Below are positions 45,866 to 60,800 of a DNA stretch of 64,000 nucleotides, piece after piece. Every line of letters starts with the position of its first letter. The stretch's first letter is position 1. Source of the DNA: Mesostigma viride (taxonomy: Eukaryota; Streptophyta; Mesostigmatophyceae; Mesostigmatales; Mesostigmataceae); the NCBI GenBank assembly GCA_009746045.1, contig RPFO01000164.1, forward strand, positions 3,377,874-3,441,873. The letters run 5' to 3'. The notes beneath the pieces were generated by a model. The model did no database searches. It worked only from the letters and a program-made list of their open reading frames with translations, and was not told the DNA's origin. Position numbers and translations under genes: made by a program.

Positions 45866-48800
45866 ATGAGTTTGTCGGCAAGCCCGGTCTTGGCGCTTGG
45901 TCACAGGCCACCTGCCTCAAGGCCACCGAGTAAGCGACACCCACCGGGAACAAAATGGAACCCTGTGCATGTCAACAGCGACGATGACTCAGATGGGTCG
46001 TCGGCCACTACTGTCAGGGATGGTGGGAAACCGACTCTTAATACTGGCCTTCCAGCCAAACGCCGCCGCAGCAAGCATGTCGCGCTCCCCGGGCCCCTCA
46101 CCCCCGACAGCCGTCGCGAACGCGAGCAAAGCCCTGCGCCGTCCAACGGCTCGGTCGGAAGATCAGGCGTCTCGAGCGATGGCGGTGAAGGAGAAAAAGA
46201 AGAAGGAGAGAGCAACATGGAGGGTTGGAAGGCTGCCAAAGTGCCGGAGAAAGGTGAGAGATTAATGCGATCGCTGGGTTGCTAGTGACTGTGGCCGGCG
46301 GGCGGGCGGGTGGGCGGCCAGGTGGCCGGGCGGGCAAGCGGCCAGGCAGGCGGGGCCGGCTGGGCGGGCGGGCGGGCGGGCGGGCGGGCGGGCGGGCGGG
46401 CGGGCGGGCGGGCGGGCGGGCGGGCGGGCGGGCGGGCGGGCGGGCGGCGGGCGGGCGGGCGGCGGCGGGCGGGCGGGCGGGCGGCGGGCGGGCGGGCGGG
46501 CGGGCGGGCGGGCGGGCGGGCGGGCGGGCGGGCGGGCGGGCGGGCAGGCTAGGCGGGCTTGCCTGCTCTGTGGTTTCTAAGGATATTGCTGGACTTCTGA
46601 TCAAAATTGCTGGCGCTTGTGATGAAGCTGTTATTCGTGGGCACAATGGACGATGCGCATTGGGAATGTTATTGACGTTCCACAGGAAAGGATGTGGGAG
46701 GTTCACGTTGCTACCCATCAACCAAGGGCCAGTATATATGTGGATACGAGTACTTCAATCCGTCTACCGAGCCCGTGGCAGCTATCAACTCCCCATCCGT
46801 GACACCGGGTTCTAAAAGATGTGTTTTCCATTAAGGTTTTGCGGCTAAAAAAGAACTTTTCAAAAAGGAAAAAATGAGAACGGGAGGACATGGATTCACA
46901 CCCTTATCCTTTGGTTTTGGATGGAGGATTTGGTTTTTAAAGAAAGTTTATTGCATTGTTTGATTTTGAAATGATATCACACCTTCTTTTTCTTCTTCGC
47001 GTTTTTTTGGCATTATTTTTCGATCATCTATTTGAACAATTCCTAGCGGCATTTTACTGAAGGAAAAATTTTTAATATTTTGAATTATGCCATTTGATAG
47101 GTTTTTGGTATGTCGAGCATTCCTTGAAGTGTGTAAGGGTGTATGCGAGGTTATGCAAGCATGGTCGACTAGAAACTGTAGAAGTAGGCTAGAGCAGTGC
47201 CCTGCTTCCTTCTGCAGTTCGGGTGAAGGACAGGTGAGCTATTTACCAAATTTCACCCAGCATGCATTAGCCCTGTTTGGGTGTTATTGCTGCGTGCAAA
47301 TGTCCCCAGTAATCCATCCAATCATTCGTGCATGTGCATGCAGCATGTATACAGAGATATGCGCACGCGCACGAACACATGCACACACATGCACACACGC
47401 ACACACAAGCACACCCGCGCATATGCTGGCTTACTGCATGGCTTGTTGGCTGGCTCACATGCAGGGATATTGCAGGAATCCTGGCCGGCATTGCTGTTGT
47501 TCTGATCATTACGCGGCGGTTGGTGGGGATGGTTGGCCGGGGCCGGGCACTTCTGGCATTCCCAGGATACAGAGGGGATCGAGACGCCAGAGCACGGCCA
47601 GCCACCACCAACCTGGCAGCCACGCCTCCTCCACTTGCTGCAGCGGCTGCAGCCAGCGGTACGACAAACATATGTTGAACCTTGTTGTAACAGTAGTGTG
47701 TGTCCGTCTGCAACAGCGGTTCTACCACACAGTACAACCAAACTAAAATTTTGAATCAGTACGGTCAGTCCCCACCATCCAGTCATTGCCATCCACTAGA
47801 GATTGATCAATCCGTGCCGTGCTACTTCTCAGGCTTATAAATTCTGCGTCGTCACACATGTACAGTACTGTTTGGGTATCCCGTTCACCCCAGCCATGCC
47901 TTTCGTTGCCAGGTACTCCTACCCGCAACACTAGCACCCAGTCATGCATGGATAGGGATAGACACACAAACATAAGAGAAGGCAAACACACATACATGCT
48001 GGTTTCTTGGCTGGCGGGCTGGCTGGCTGACATGCTGGTTGTTAATTAAGAGTTTTGTTGGATTACTGGGCAAAGCGGGTGTTGTGCTGATCCTTACGCA
48101 CCTTTGGCGGTTGATTCTTCTGGCTTTTTGCAGGAAACAAGGCGAGAGACCCGACTGCATCCCCAACAACCACGCCCACGACAGACGACAGCCCTCAACC
48201 AGCAACGCCGGTTTCAACGGAGGGTACGGCAAGCATTCCTTAAGAGTCAATAGTGTGAAGCTGTTAGCAACCCCGGTTTCAATCCATGGTACAGCAGGCA
48301 TTCCTCGAAAGTCACATGTGCGTGTCCTCAGCGCCGCCATGCAAGCGACTGAGTAAGTACTTGTGTGCATGCTCACGGGCACGTCATGGAGTACTATACC
48401 ACTGAGACTACTTTATTGTCAACTAATGAAATTGAGAAATCATCTGTGTAGAGCCATCCCCCCCAGCATCACGAGGGGCCCTCCTCCTTCTTGGAACTGT
48501 CATCCACAAACAACTGCGGACGCCCGGCCAGAGCTGCCACACTTGCCGTGATCCTATGTGAACGCTTCATCATTACAAAGTTCTGTATGCCGCCCTGGCA
48601 GCCCCATCACTCCATGCGTGTGACAGTTGCCGCGCACTCCACTCCGCAGGCATTAACCCAGTCACGCACGAACGCACAGCTTGACATGCACAATTGCTGA
48701 AAAGTGAAAGCCGTGATGGCTTGCAGGCCTGCTGGCTGGCTCAGTGGCTCGCTGACTTCTGGTTGCAAGAAGTCTCCCTCCCTGGATTACAAGGTTTCGC

Positions 48801-51800
48801 TGTCATGGTGAGTTCGACATCACGGTCACATCATGGTGACATCATGGGGACATCATGGGGACCATGTTGCGGCGGTTGATGGGAGCGGATGGGTGGGGGC
48901 ACTTCTGGGGGGTTACAGGAGGCAGCGCTGAAGACGCGAATTCATCCCCGACCACAGCGCCTGTTACAGAGGAGAGCTCTCCGCCACGAACACCGGTCTC
49001 TATCTATTGTGGTATGACATGTTATTTCTTTTAATATACCTTCGGCATCGTGTGAGATTTCATGTGGGTGTGCTCTCAGGGGCCTTTTCCGTCAACCATC
49101 TCAGAAATAAATTCACTTGTGTGCATGAACAGGGGCATGTCATGGAGTACTATCAAGGAGACAAACAGCACATGCCAGAAATCTGGAGAATGCGGACCAT
49201 GGTAGCTTGAGCCTGCTGCTATCTTGTCCGCGTTTGTTGAGTCGTTCTGGCTTGCTTGCTGGCTGGTTGCGAAGAGTCTCACTGGATTGCAAGGTAGCGC
49301 TGTCCTGCCGTGACACCATGGTGACATCATGCTGATGGTGATTGACCACGTTGCGTCGGCTGATGGGGGCGGACGGGGGGGGGCAATAACGGTGTTCCAG
49401 GAGACGATGGCGACGACAACGCATCCCCGATGACACCAGAGTATACTCTGCCAGGATCACCAGGCTGGATGCGTGGTATGGCAATCATTCCTGAAATTCT
49501 GTACATGTGTTTTTCTGTCAGCAACACAACCTCCAACATGCAGTACGGCAAGCATTTTTCCAGTGTATAAGAGTTTTTTTAGCGTGAGCATCTAAAGATT
49601 GCAGCTGCCAGTCGACAGGCTTTGCGCCCTGCTGCTTGCCGCATGCAAGGTCGATCAGGCGCAGTCGCTGCAGTCTGCATGCAGTCGCTGCCGTCTGCAT
49701 GCAGTCGCTGCTGTCTGCATGGGTAACACATGTGAGCGCCCCGCACGTATCCGAGCATCGCTGGGTGGGTGCGTCGCCATGTATATTATGCATATATATT
49801 ATGCATGTATATTATAATTGCTCATGTTTGATTGGGTGCTTTCACTCTGATATAAGTTATTATAATTTTTATTGTATGTTATAATACTATTCGAACACTT
49901 CATGATATTACTTTCGCTTAGATTTCTGTCCACAAACTGCCAGTAGTATTCCAGTGCAGTCGTGCATGCATGCAGTGCTGCATGTGGGGATATTCAAATG
50001 TGTGCACCCTGTCATGTGTGTGCATGTGTGTGCTTGGGTGCACGCATGCATGTGTGTTTGCATGCGTTTGTGTGTGCATGTTTTGGGCATGCGCATGCGT
50101 GTGTGCGTGCAGGGGCACGCACACGCACACACGCGCTCATACATGCAAGCGAGCGCACATGCTGCGTGGCTTCCTGCATATGGCTTGTTTGTGTGGGGAA
50201 GATATCACTGGACACCTCTGGGGTGTTCTTCTCATGCTGATCACTGCGCGGCGGGTGATGGGGATGGTTGGGTGGGTAATTACTGGCATCTTCCAGAAAC
50301 AGAGGACTGGCCGCCTTCATTGCAAAGCACGCCTGAAAGCTCCACACCACCATCGCCCGTGTCAAGGCGCGGTAAGCCAAGCACTCCTTACCCTTCCCAA
50401 CAATACAAAAAGTTACGTCTGCATCACTGGCACTGAGATTAATTTTGGGTACACAGCTGTTACATGAACAGCATACGAGTTTGAGCATAAGACCATGTCT
50501 GTATTGGTGGCAGCATCTTTGATGTACACGTGGCGAAGCAATCGCTCATCTATGAACTCTTTATGCACTGTATCCTAGCGATCATAGGTGACCATAGTGT
50601 ACCCTATCCTAGCGTATCATAGGGTCTCAACGCGTGCCCTATCCCAGTATATCATAGGGTCTCAACGCGTGCCCTATCCTAGCGTATCATAGGGTCTCAA
50701 CGCATGCCCTATCCTAGCGTATCATAGGGCCTCAACGCGTGCCCTATCCTAGCGTATCATAGGGTCTCAACGCGTGCCCTATCCTAGCGTATCATAGGGC
50801 CTCAACGCGTGCCCTATCCTAGCGTATCATAGGGCCTCAACGCGTGCCCTATCCTAGCGTATCATAGGGCCTCAACGCGTGCCCTATCCTAGCGTATCAT
50901 AGGGCCTCAACGCGTGCCCTATCCTAGCGTATCATAGGGCCTCAACGCGTACCCTATCCTAGCGTATCATAGGGTCTCAACGCGTGCCCTATCCTACCGT
51001 ATCATAGGGCCTCAACGCGTGCCCTATCCTAGCATATCATAGGGCCTCAACGCGTGCCCTATCCTAGCGTTTCATAGGGTCTCAACGCGTGCCCTATCCT
51101 ATCGTAGCATAGGGTCTCAACGCGTGCCCTATCCTAGCGTATCATAGGGCCTCAACGCGTGCCCTATCCTAGCGTTTCATAGGGTCTCAACGCGTGCCCT
51201 ATCCTATCGTAGCATAGGGTCTCAACGCGTGCCCTATCCTAGCGTATCATAGGGCCTCAACGCGTGCCCTATCCTAGCGTTTCATAGGGTCTCAACGCGT
51301 GCCCTATCCTAGCGTATCATAGGGCCTCAACGCGTGCCCTATCCTAGCGTATCCCCAGCTGAGAGCGCCGGTGCCCATTGACCAAGTAAGAAGCGCGTAC
51401 GCGCATGCACACGGGCGTGTCATGGAGTTGCATACCCCATAGATGAAACGGGTCAAACCAAACGATTAACTACCAATATGTGCTGTATCGTCCTTGTCCG
51501 AGGTGTCATTAACTACTGTCGCGTCTGAATTGTGGACGCCAAAGCAGTACCCTCCTGCCACGCTTGCTGTGAATGCTGCTTTGGTTACACACTACACAGT
51601 TTTGACACCCCGCATGTCGCATCACCATGTGGATTGCCACGCACGTCCCGCCACATACTTCCTTCTATTCCCAGTTTCTTTCCGCAGTCGTGCGTGTACA
51701 GGCATGCATGATGGGGCGCACGGCCTTCCAGCCTCCTGCCTCCTCCAAAGCCACACACACACCCACACATACGCACTGGCACAGGAAATGTGCGTTCCGC

Positions 51801-54800
51801 AACAAACGCATGCACATGGAACTGGCCACGCACACACTCCTTGGTCAGCGGGAACCGTCTATACATATATTAGATTTCTGTCTGCACACGTACAGTCCCA
51901 GCATCGTGCGGCATCGACACACACTCATACGTGTTGTTGCACACAAGTGTTGTTAAGTGGTAGCACTCTGTAGTCTCATTGCATAGCAAGGAGGCATGAT
52001 TCCTCTAATGGCCTCTGATTGGCATAACATGTCATTTATAACTGGTACTTTCGCACATGTGTGTGCCACACCACACGGGGGCCAACCCCACCCCATGTCA
52101 CGGGCACCAGCCAAGGGGCCTTTGCCAACCGCAGACCCCAACTGGCGTGTTTCGAGGAAGTTCGAGTGGTTGGATGCCGCCAAGACCCGCTGCCGCCTGT
52201 TGGAAAAGAAATTCGACAAGGGTGGAAAGTTTATTGGGTTTGGAAAGTTGATCGAGCTGCAAGTGGGTGACAACGTGGTTATTGAGAATGACTCTAAGTC
52301 AGCGGCAGACCAGCTCGACACGGGGGACCAACGGCAGCGCAGGGACGAGAATGGTTACATGGACACCTGGCGCGGGCAGATCGTCAAAATCTATGACACC
52401 AAGGAAGGGCCGATGCTGACTATCCGATGGTGGTGGTACGTCTGGCCATTGCAAGGGGGCATGGTTACTGTACACGTCCATGTCATTATTGCTTGGTTGA
52501 GGTGCGTGTAGGCATGTGAGTTCCTGTTTCGCAAGGCAATAGCTGCGGATGGCGCCTGTATACCTGTGGGGGAGCGATCGTGGTCAACTGGTGATTGTGC
52601 TGAGTCAGTCAGTCACTCACTCACTCACTCACTCACTCACTCACTCACTCACTCACTCACTCACTCACTCACTCACTCACTCACTCACTCACTCACTCAC
52701 TCACTCACTCACTCACTCACTCACTCACTCACTCACTCACTCACTCACTCACTCACTCACTCACTCACTCACTCACTCACTCACTCACTCACTCACTCAC
52801 TCACTCACTCACTCACTCACTCACTCACTCACTCACTCACTCACTCACTCACTCACTCACTCACTCACTCACTCACTCACTCACTCACTCACTCACTCAC
52901 TCACTCACTCACTCACTCACTCACTCACTCACTCACTCACTCACTCACTCACTCACTCACTCACTCACTCACTCACTCACTCACTCACTCACTCACTCAC
53001 TCACTCACTCACTCACTCACTCACTCACTCACTCACTCACTCACTCACTCACTCACTCACTCACTCACTCACTCACTCACTCACTCACTCACTCACTCAC
53101 TCACTCACTCACTCACTCACTCACTCACTCACTCACTCACTCACTCACTCACTCACTCACTCACTCACTCACTCACTCACTCACTCACTCACTCACTCAC
53201 TCACTCACTCACTCACTCACTCACTCACTCACTCACTCACTCACTCACTCACTCACTCACTCACTCACTCACTCACTCACTCACTCACTCACTCACTCAC
53301 TCACTCACTCACTCACTCACTCACTCACTCACTCACTCACTCACTCACTCACTCACTCACTCACTCACTCACTCACTCACTCACTCACTCACTCACTCAC
53401 TCACTCACTCACTCACTCACTCACTCACTCACTCACTCACTCACTCACTCACTCACTCACTCACTCACTCACTCACTCACTCACTCACTCACTCACTCAC
53501 TCACTCACTCACTCACTCACTCACTCACTCACTCACTCACTCACTCACTCACTCACTCACTCACTCACTCACTCACTCACTCACTCACTCACTCACTCAC
53601 TCACTCACTCACTCACTCACTCACTCTCTTGGTTTATTCCCACAAGGGTTCCCTAACAGACTTATTCATAGGTGCTATGGCCAGCTCTTGGCTCTGGCAT
53701 GTTACTTGGCGCGTATTAGCATTCGTAGGCAAGGAGGAGTTGGTCGGTCCCGTGGCGGAAGATGGTACTTCGCACGTGCGCTAGTAAAGCCAGGCTGGTG
53801 AAACCAGCTGTATCATCGATTGATTGTTTTTTACTGTCACTTCTTTAGTGGATCGGGGCCTGACAGTGCAGCCTGGCTAGGACATCGCCTGCTCTTAAGA
53901 CAAAGGTTTAAAGTTCCATCTGTAACCATTAAGCGCTCAGGCCTGCATCAACTACGATTTTTTCTTAAGTGTGCCATGGGTTTCTATCACAACACCATCC
54001 ATGGTAAAGTGCCGGACATATACTACACTTCCGACAAGATGCTTTACCAGAACCACATGCCCCTATGCATACGCGGCATCTCTGCAATCATCTTTGAAGG
54101 TGGCCGGTTGTGCATGGCTAACTGGCTTCTGGTGTTTGTGATTGTTTCTTCCCCTGGGTGCAACAGGAGGTTTGAAGAGATTTGTGACTTTGAAGCCGTT
54201 GGGGCAAAAGACGTTGCCAGCAAGGACGGCGAAGCCACCACAGGGCCCAACCAGTACTTGCTGTTCGCTTTCTATGGGCCAGAAGGGGCGGCTGCGATGG
54301 CCCGACACGGGTACTCGACCAAGAAGCTGGTGCACTCGCGCGAATTGTTCCTGCAAGCGGGCAACCGGGTAAGTCTATTTATGTACTAGTTGTAGTAGAA
54401 CTCATAGTGGTATAGTAGTCTAGAATTTATCATCCATAGCATTAATGGAAGCTTTGTGTAGGCTAACTGGACCAGGCTTGGGGGGCTCAGATTGAACACG
54501 TCTACCTGAGAGGTGCGCCAAAAGGGAATTCAACGTTTTCATTTCTAGCAGTCATTTCTCACCTTAGTATCAGTATATGTTGACCCTTGTTAGGCGGAGT
54601 CCGGTTCCTAATACTATTCATGCAGGTGCAGCTTGCGGGCAGGTGCGGGTATCAGAAACTCCTGTGCCAGTTGACTTTGGTTGGTGGAAGTTGGGAACTC
54701 ATCAACCACTTTGTACATTGGAGCATATCTCCAGTCACAAATAGCAGAATAGTTCAACTTTGGGAACACGGCACAGGGAACGATTGGCCCTGCTGCGGTT

Positions 54801-57800
54801 GCTGCCTCATGCTGCCTCGTAGACCCTGGATGCGTGAGTCCATGATGGTCAAGCACACTGCGGCATGATGATGATGATGATGATGGTCAAGCACACTGCG
54901 GCATGATGTTGATGATGGTGATGATGATGGTCAAGTAAATTGTGGCATGCCTCCCACGCTTGTGGCACAGGTTGAGAAGAACCCCATTCCGGTGCACTTG
55001 GTGCTTCGCAAGTTTGAGATCAAGCACCTCAGGGACCTGCGCGCCACCCAAGGGGACCCTGGGTTCGATGCCATCGATTGGTGCAACCAGGGAGAAGACA
55101 ATTTCTGGTATGTGGGTGTTGGATCCACGGGACAAAACAGAGGTCAAAGGAATACTTCCTTAATTGCTAGTTCATCGAGGGCTTGCATTTTGAATCACTC
55201 ACTGCGATGCGATCCAGTAGCACGTCTAGAAAGAAAGAAAGCAGAAGTTTACACCCTGTTTTCTACTCATGGTAAGCTGCCATTGATATTCCCAAACATC
55301 CAACTTGACATCTCGTCCTTGCGGAGGACCTCAGTTCGGCAACCATGAAACCTGGCCGCGTAAACTATTTGGGGGGGCAACGTGCGTAGCAACTAAAATG
55401 CATTTGGCGCTTGGTACTCAAACCTCAAAGTTCAGAACAGTAAAACATTTCACCAAGGGGGCACTTTTGATGGGGCATAATCTTTGCAATGGAAGTGGTA
55501 GCCATCCATATTGGTCCCAGCTCGAGCTGACCCGTTGCGGCAAAGTATCCCCGGCGCTAAGTTCCACACATCACTTTGGCTCCACACAAGGCCTCTGCGG
55601 GTACCTGCCTGATGGTGGCATACAAGCACATGCCTACCGCCTACGTGATGCTGTTTGTGAACATGACCATAGTCGTTGGTGCCAAAGCACAATATCACAT
55701 AGTATTCTCCGCACGGGCTTGAGACACTTGTAAATGCCTAGGTCCTCTTTCTCGTGTTAAAATCCCTGCAAATAAATACGGGATAGCGGCTTTTAGCTTT
55801 GTCCTTTGGCCCGTGGAGGCATTACTTCGTGTTGTGTGCATGAAGCATCCACATCACACCCTGCTTTTGCTCAATCAGTCAGGAAACGCAAGAAATGCCT
55901 TGCTGCTTTTACACATTTCCATGACTTCAGCCGCAAGGCACTGAGCCAACAACAAATGCCTGCCATGTCAACATTTTCTTTGTTCAAACTGTTTAACATG
56001 GTTGCCCATATGTCGCTGCTCATTTCCCAACACCTCGCTCATGGCGAGCAGCTACAATGGTATATGCTGACCTGTTGGTTTTAGGCAAGATTTCCCCTTC
56101 ACCAAATAATGATGATTGTCAGCTTGCGTGCTTTTCTCGAAACTGCACTATGCTTTGATGGTTTGTGGCATCGGCAACCCATGCCTGATCGACAGCGTGC
56201 CCATCTACGTGCCATGCCTTGACTCTCGGTTTCATGAACGGCTGCTTGGCTGTCAGGTACCACCTCACTTATGATGGCACCTTCCGTTTCGAGAGGGCAT
56301 TACTGCCATCTGAGCCTCCTACAAGCCAGCTGGTTGGGCAGCTGGCGGGGCACCCTCCAGGGCGCATACGTGCGCTGGACTGCTTTTGCGGCTGCGGGGG
56401 AATGTCGATAGGGCTGAAAAAGGCTGGCATCGAGGTGTGTGGCTTTGCTCCGAGCAGGTTCTATTTTGAAGAAAGGGAAAGTCATAACAATGGGTGGTGT
56501 ATCTAGGGCATTACTTGGTAAGGCTAATTTAAAGGGCACAATGTTGCAATTACAGATATTGGGGAGCAGGGAGGAAATGGATTGCATGTGCTCGTACTTC
56601 TTCCTTTCATGATGCCCCATGGTTTGATCATGGGGACATGCCTCTTGCTAATGGGGTTGCAAGTGTGCGTGTTGGCGAGCAGCGGGCTAACCTGGTTGCC
56701 CGGTCCCTCAATCGGCCTGTGGTAATGTGGGCAGGTCATTGCTGCGGTTGACTCGTGGCAGGAGGCCATGACGGTGCACACGCACAATATGCCCCACCGA
56801 GAGTGTGGCGACTGCAAGCAGCCAAAAGTAAGTGATTCATCCAGATCATTAATGTTTCTAATAGAGTGACCTGTGTCTTATAGAATGACCACAAGCCAAG
56901 GGCACGGCACCCAGAGGTCGCAACACGCGCAGCGCCATGCATACCAACAAGGCATCTCGCACAAGGGTGCAGAGTACTACATCTGTCAAGCTAGCCATGC
57001 CAGATGTTTAGATGCTGCGATACTGGCGGCATTGTGTTACTAGTTTGGAAGGTAGGGCAAGAGAGCCAAAGAGCATGGTTCTGTGGAAAGGCCATGCAGC
57101 ACTAGTGTTTTAAGCCTGGCTCCAGGCGCGGTATGGTGATGGGCTTTGCTTAAAATTTTATGCCTAGGTGCGCCCCATAATCTGTGTGTCAGATGAGCTG
57201 GCTATTCAAAGATGGGGTGCAGCATGGGACTTGGACGTTGGGTGTAGCACTTCCACACCAAAGCAACGTTGCTCGCTATTGTAGTGCTATGTGGGTAGGC
57301 CTAGCACTCACTCATGGAGGTGAGCATCCCGAACATTTGCCCTATAGTAGTGTATATATATGTATGTTTGGCTGTGCTAGCTAGCTAGTCCTTCCCTTTG
57401 CCCCTGCTGGGCATGGAGCAGCAACATTACTTAATGATGAAGCTTCTGTCAGCTGTTACTTTTTCTGTGTCTGCCTCATCCGCGTCCGTGCCGGCGCCTG
57501 CGCAACATCCCCCATCCTGGCACTTAATAAAGAATAAAAACTGCCTTACACCCTTACTAGTTAGGCACGGCCTCAAATCTTACTCAACTGAATACATGGG
57601 GATGCATCACTATCCTACAATACTGTATCTGATCATGCAAAGCTTCCCAATTGTAGACACCCTGACAATTCCTTGATATCGCATGTGAGCGTCTTTAACT
57701 TTGACATAGCGAGAAGAACTGGTGTCCACATCCAGCCACGTGTTGCAAGCTTCCATGTCACCACTGAGGTGTTTCCTCTACGGTTCTTTCCTGCTGCCCT

Positions 57801-60800
57801 TCTATTTCAAACAGTCCAAGTCCAGCGACTTCAACAAGTGTGACCACTGCAACTCCATCAATATTGTTGGCTGCATGGGCTATACGATGGCGATCAAGGA
57901 TTTCTTGACCCATTGCCAGAAGGGCTCCATCGGATATCCTCAGCGAGGTAAGGACACCTGTATGTACTTGGACTGACCAGGCATTTATCGCAGCTGCCCT
58001 GGAATGTGAGCTGCCTCCCAACAAGTCCGAAACCAAGTCCTTCAAGCCTGTTGTGAGTTGTAAGAAGAGCGGCAGCATATAACACGTGCCGTTCTGTCGC
58101 TGCATGGATTGAGCAGCATTTTCGCTCCCCATTCCCCCCATGTTTAGGAATGAGGTCCAACCGACCCAGGGCTGGCAATCTTAAAGTTGAGACCTGCGGC
58201 GGTACACCTGAGTACATAATCTGTATATCGCGTTCCACTTACCAGGGCTTGGCAGCCTTTCGTACCTACGTAAAGATCTGTTGGCCCAAAACCAGCCCTG
58301 CGATCTTAAACCATAAATTCCAAAATACAGGGCCTCATGGTTCTTAAACATGGGAGGGGGGGGTAGTTGTTCTCGTGTTTGAATATTGCCTGCTTATTGT
58401 ACCACTTCATTCCTTCCATGTTGCCCCGTCCTTGTTGCGTGTTATCGGACTTGCAAACATCTGTGGTGGTCGCTACCTACAGGAAACCTTGATCTGATCC
58501 ACTTCTCGCCCCCCTGCCAGAACCTGTCCATGGCGAACCATCAAAAGGATGCAGAGAGCCCAGACCTACGCAGCATCCTAGGTACGCACCTCAATCCGAG
58601 ATGCAAGTGTCGTGTTTGCCTTGTCCCATGCTGGAGACTTGGCAGCTGCCAAGCTAGTAACGGCGCTATTTGCGGCCGCCTCTTGACAGCCACTGGCCTC
58701 CATGGATTGCTGCTATATGGACACACCATGCATACAGAATCTGTGTCGACTTCAATTTGCTTCAATTTCATGCATGCTGCATCAATAAGCCCAGCTATCG
58801 ATCTTTCCATCGGTCCCTGCGCGTACGTGTGCCATTGACCAGGGGTGGCATGCTACTGCTACTTTCAATCCCTCAGCATGCCGTGTCCATTTGCCATCAC
58901 ATGCCCCTCTGCAGAGACCGCGGTGCAGCTCGTGCATTTCTTTAAGCCAGCCTACGTCACCCTGGAAGAGGTGCCTGGTTTCCTGGGCGTCAAGGACAAC
59001 AGCCCCGACAAAGTAGAAATGCTCCCATTTGCCATCTTCGTGACCCACATGCTGGCAATGGGCTACCAGCTGGACATGCGGGTCCTGGATGCCGCCAACT
59101 ACGGCGTCCCTCAGTCACGCGCGCGGTGCATCGTGGTGGCAGCCCTGGTGGATGTCCGCTTGCCCACACTGCCCATGCCACGCTACCGCAGCGGGCATAC
59201 CTGGCCTGTGCGGAACACCGAGGTTTTCCACGCGGGCACTTGGAAGGTGAGCTAGCATGTGATTGGCTGTTTCAAGTTTCATCAGAATACATACAGCTTG
59301 ATCGCTGGAGCCGTGATCAGACTGCTGGGCCTTCACGCGGTCAGGATGGATTTCCGTGTAATGGGAAGCTATATATGTTGGTTAAGTGACACAAGTCCAG
59401 ATTGATGCTTTCAGAGTATGCCCAGTTTGCCCTGACCAACATGATGGGAAGGGGGGGGGGGGGGAGGGGAACTGGAGAAGCATCGAAAACACAACAAGGG
59501 GGGAACTCAGAGGAGGTTTTCAGAATATAATTTAAGAGTAGTACTACTGTCATATTGAAAGTATACTTCTTTATGATAGGATAGGATTGGTGGCATGTTG
59601 TTATTCCAATCAAGAACTCCTGCATGATACAACTAAATATATTTTGCAGCGAGCCCTGACGTTCGAATACGACTAATATTTTATGGCGCTCAGGGGACGT
59701 CACCAAGGAGATACGGCGAGCAGTTAAGTCCCAATCTTTGGGGGAAACCCCACTTGCTATACAATCACATAATGCTGCCTGTGCAGCTTTGACTTCTCAG
59801 AATAAAGCATAAACCATTCCCTGATTCATGCAAGTTTTAATTTTGAGGGGCACGATCTATAAGCCACCAATGCTGTTTTCTGATTACATTTTATGATTAA
59901 GTTTATGCATCAAGGAGGTATGGTTAATGAAGATGAGCTGAGTAGGGAACGCGCGCCCTGGGCCTAGTAGGACCCTGGCTCCCTGGGCCTAGGCACGAAG
60001 ATTTGAATGCCCCAGTCAAGACTGTTACATGGATACTGGGACAGGTGTTAGAGAGCTAGGGGAGGTTGACCTGTGAGAGAGAAAAAAACTACTATAAAAG
60101 TGTTGGGGTGGCGTGTTGGGGAATGAACGCATGTTGGAATTCTGTTTCAAAACAGTTTATGAATGGAATGCTGCTCACGTATGGGGGTGTCTTTTCCTCA
60201 TCCTTTGGGCTTTACTGCCCACGACTTTGCTTTATTGGTGTCCGCGTCTCCACACAGCCCATTTGCTTGAACCTCATGGAGAAGGAAGATGAGGAGCGAC
60301 TGCTGCCCGCTGTCACGGCCGCCGAGGCCATTGGCGATCTCCCACTTCTAGCAGCCTCCAACAGAGTGGAACCTGTGTACATCCCTAGGGGCGACCCAAG
60401 CCCTTATGCCAAGTGCATGCGGGAGGACTGCGACAGGCCGCACCAGCTGTTGGACCATGACTACCTGCCCCCACCGGCAAGGAGGCCAGCATCAGATAAC
60501 AAGACCATTAGAAGGTAATGCTGGTACTAGCGGCTGTGCTGTCGTGCTGGATGGGTGCTGGACTCACCTGAGCCAAATGGGGTTCACTCCCCCAGATATT
60601 CTGTCGTTCTTTTCCACTGCCCCGTACAAACTTTAGCAACATGCAGTTCCCATAGTGTCTTAGCATTTCCATCAACGCTTATTCACATTTTCCCTTATTT
60701 TATGCTTTACTAGATGACAAATGTGAACTCTTGAGAACATCCTAGCTCAATGCACTTAAATCCAAAGACAGCATTTAAATGGGACCCTTTTTTACCAGCT

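Noticed and set aside
46098-46721. Pro/Ala- or Gly/Arg-rich frames over the GGGC array
   Set aside because: Composition artefact of the tetranucleotide repeat; the real exon ends at 46253 with a GT donor in phase 1.
50605-51352. CRISPR array
   Set aside because: The 35-bp units are directly adjacent with no spacers, and the context is a eukaryotic intron.
52549-53801. 411-residue proteins made of repeated SLTH
   Set aside because: Pure product of the ACTC microsatellite, which keeps frames open; it lies within an intron of the methyltransferase gene.
56735-57947. Chromodomain that would make the methyltransferase a classical CMT
   Set aside because: The sequence between motifs I and IV is short and lacks the aromatic-cage pattern; I could not support the domain.
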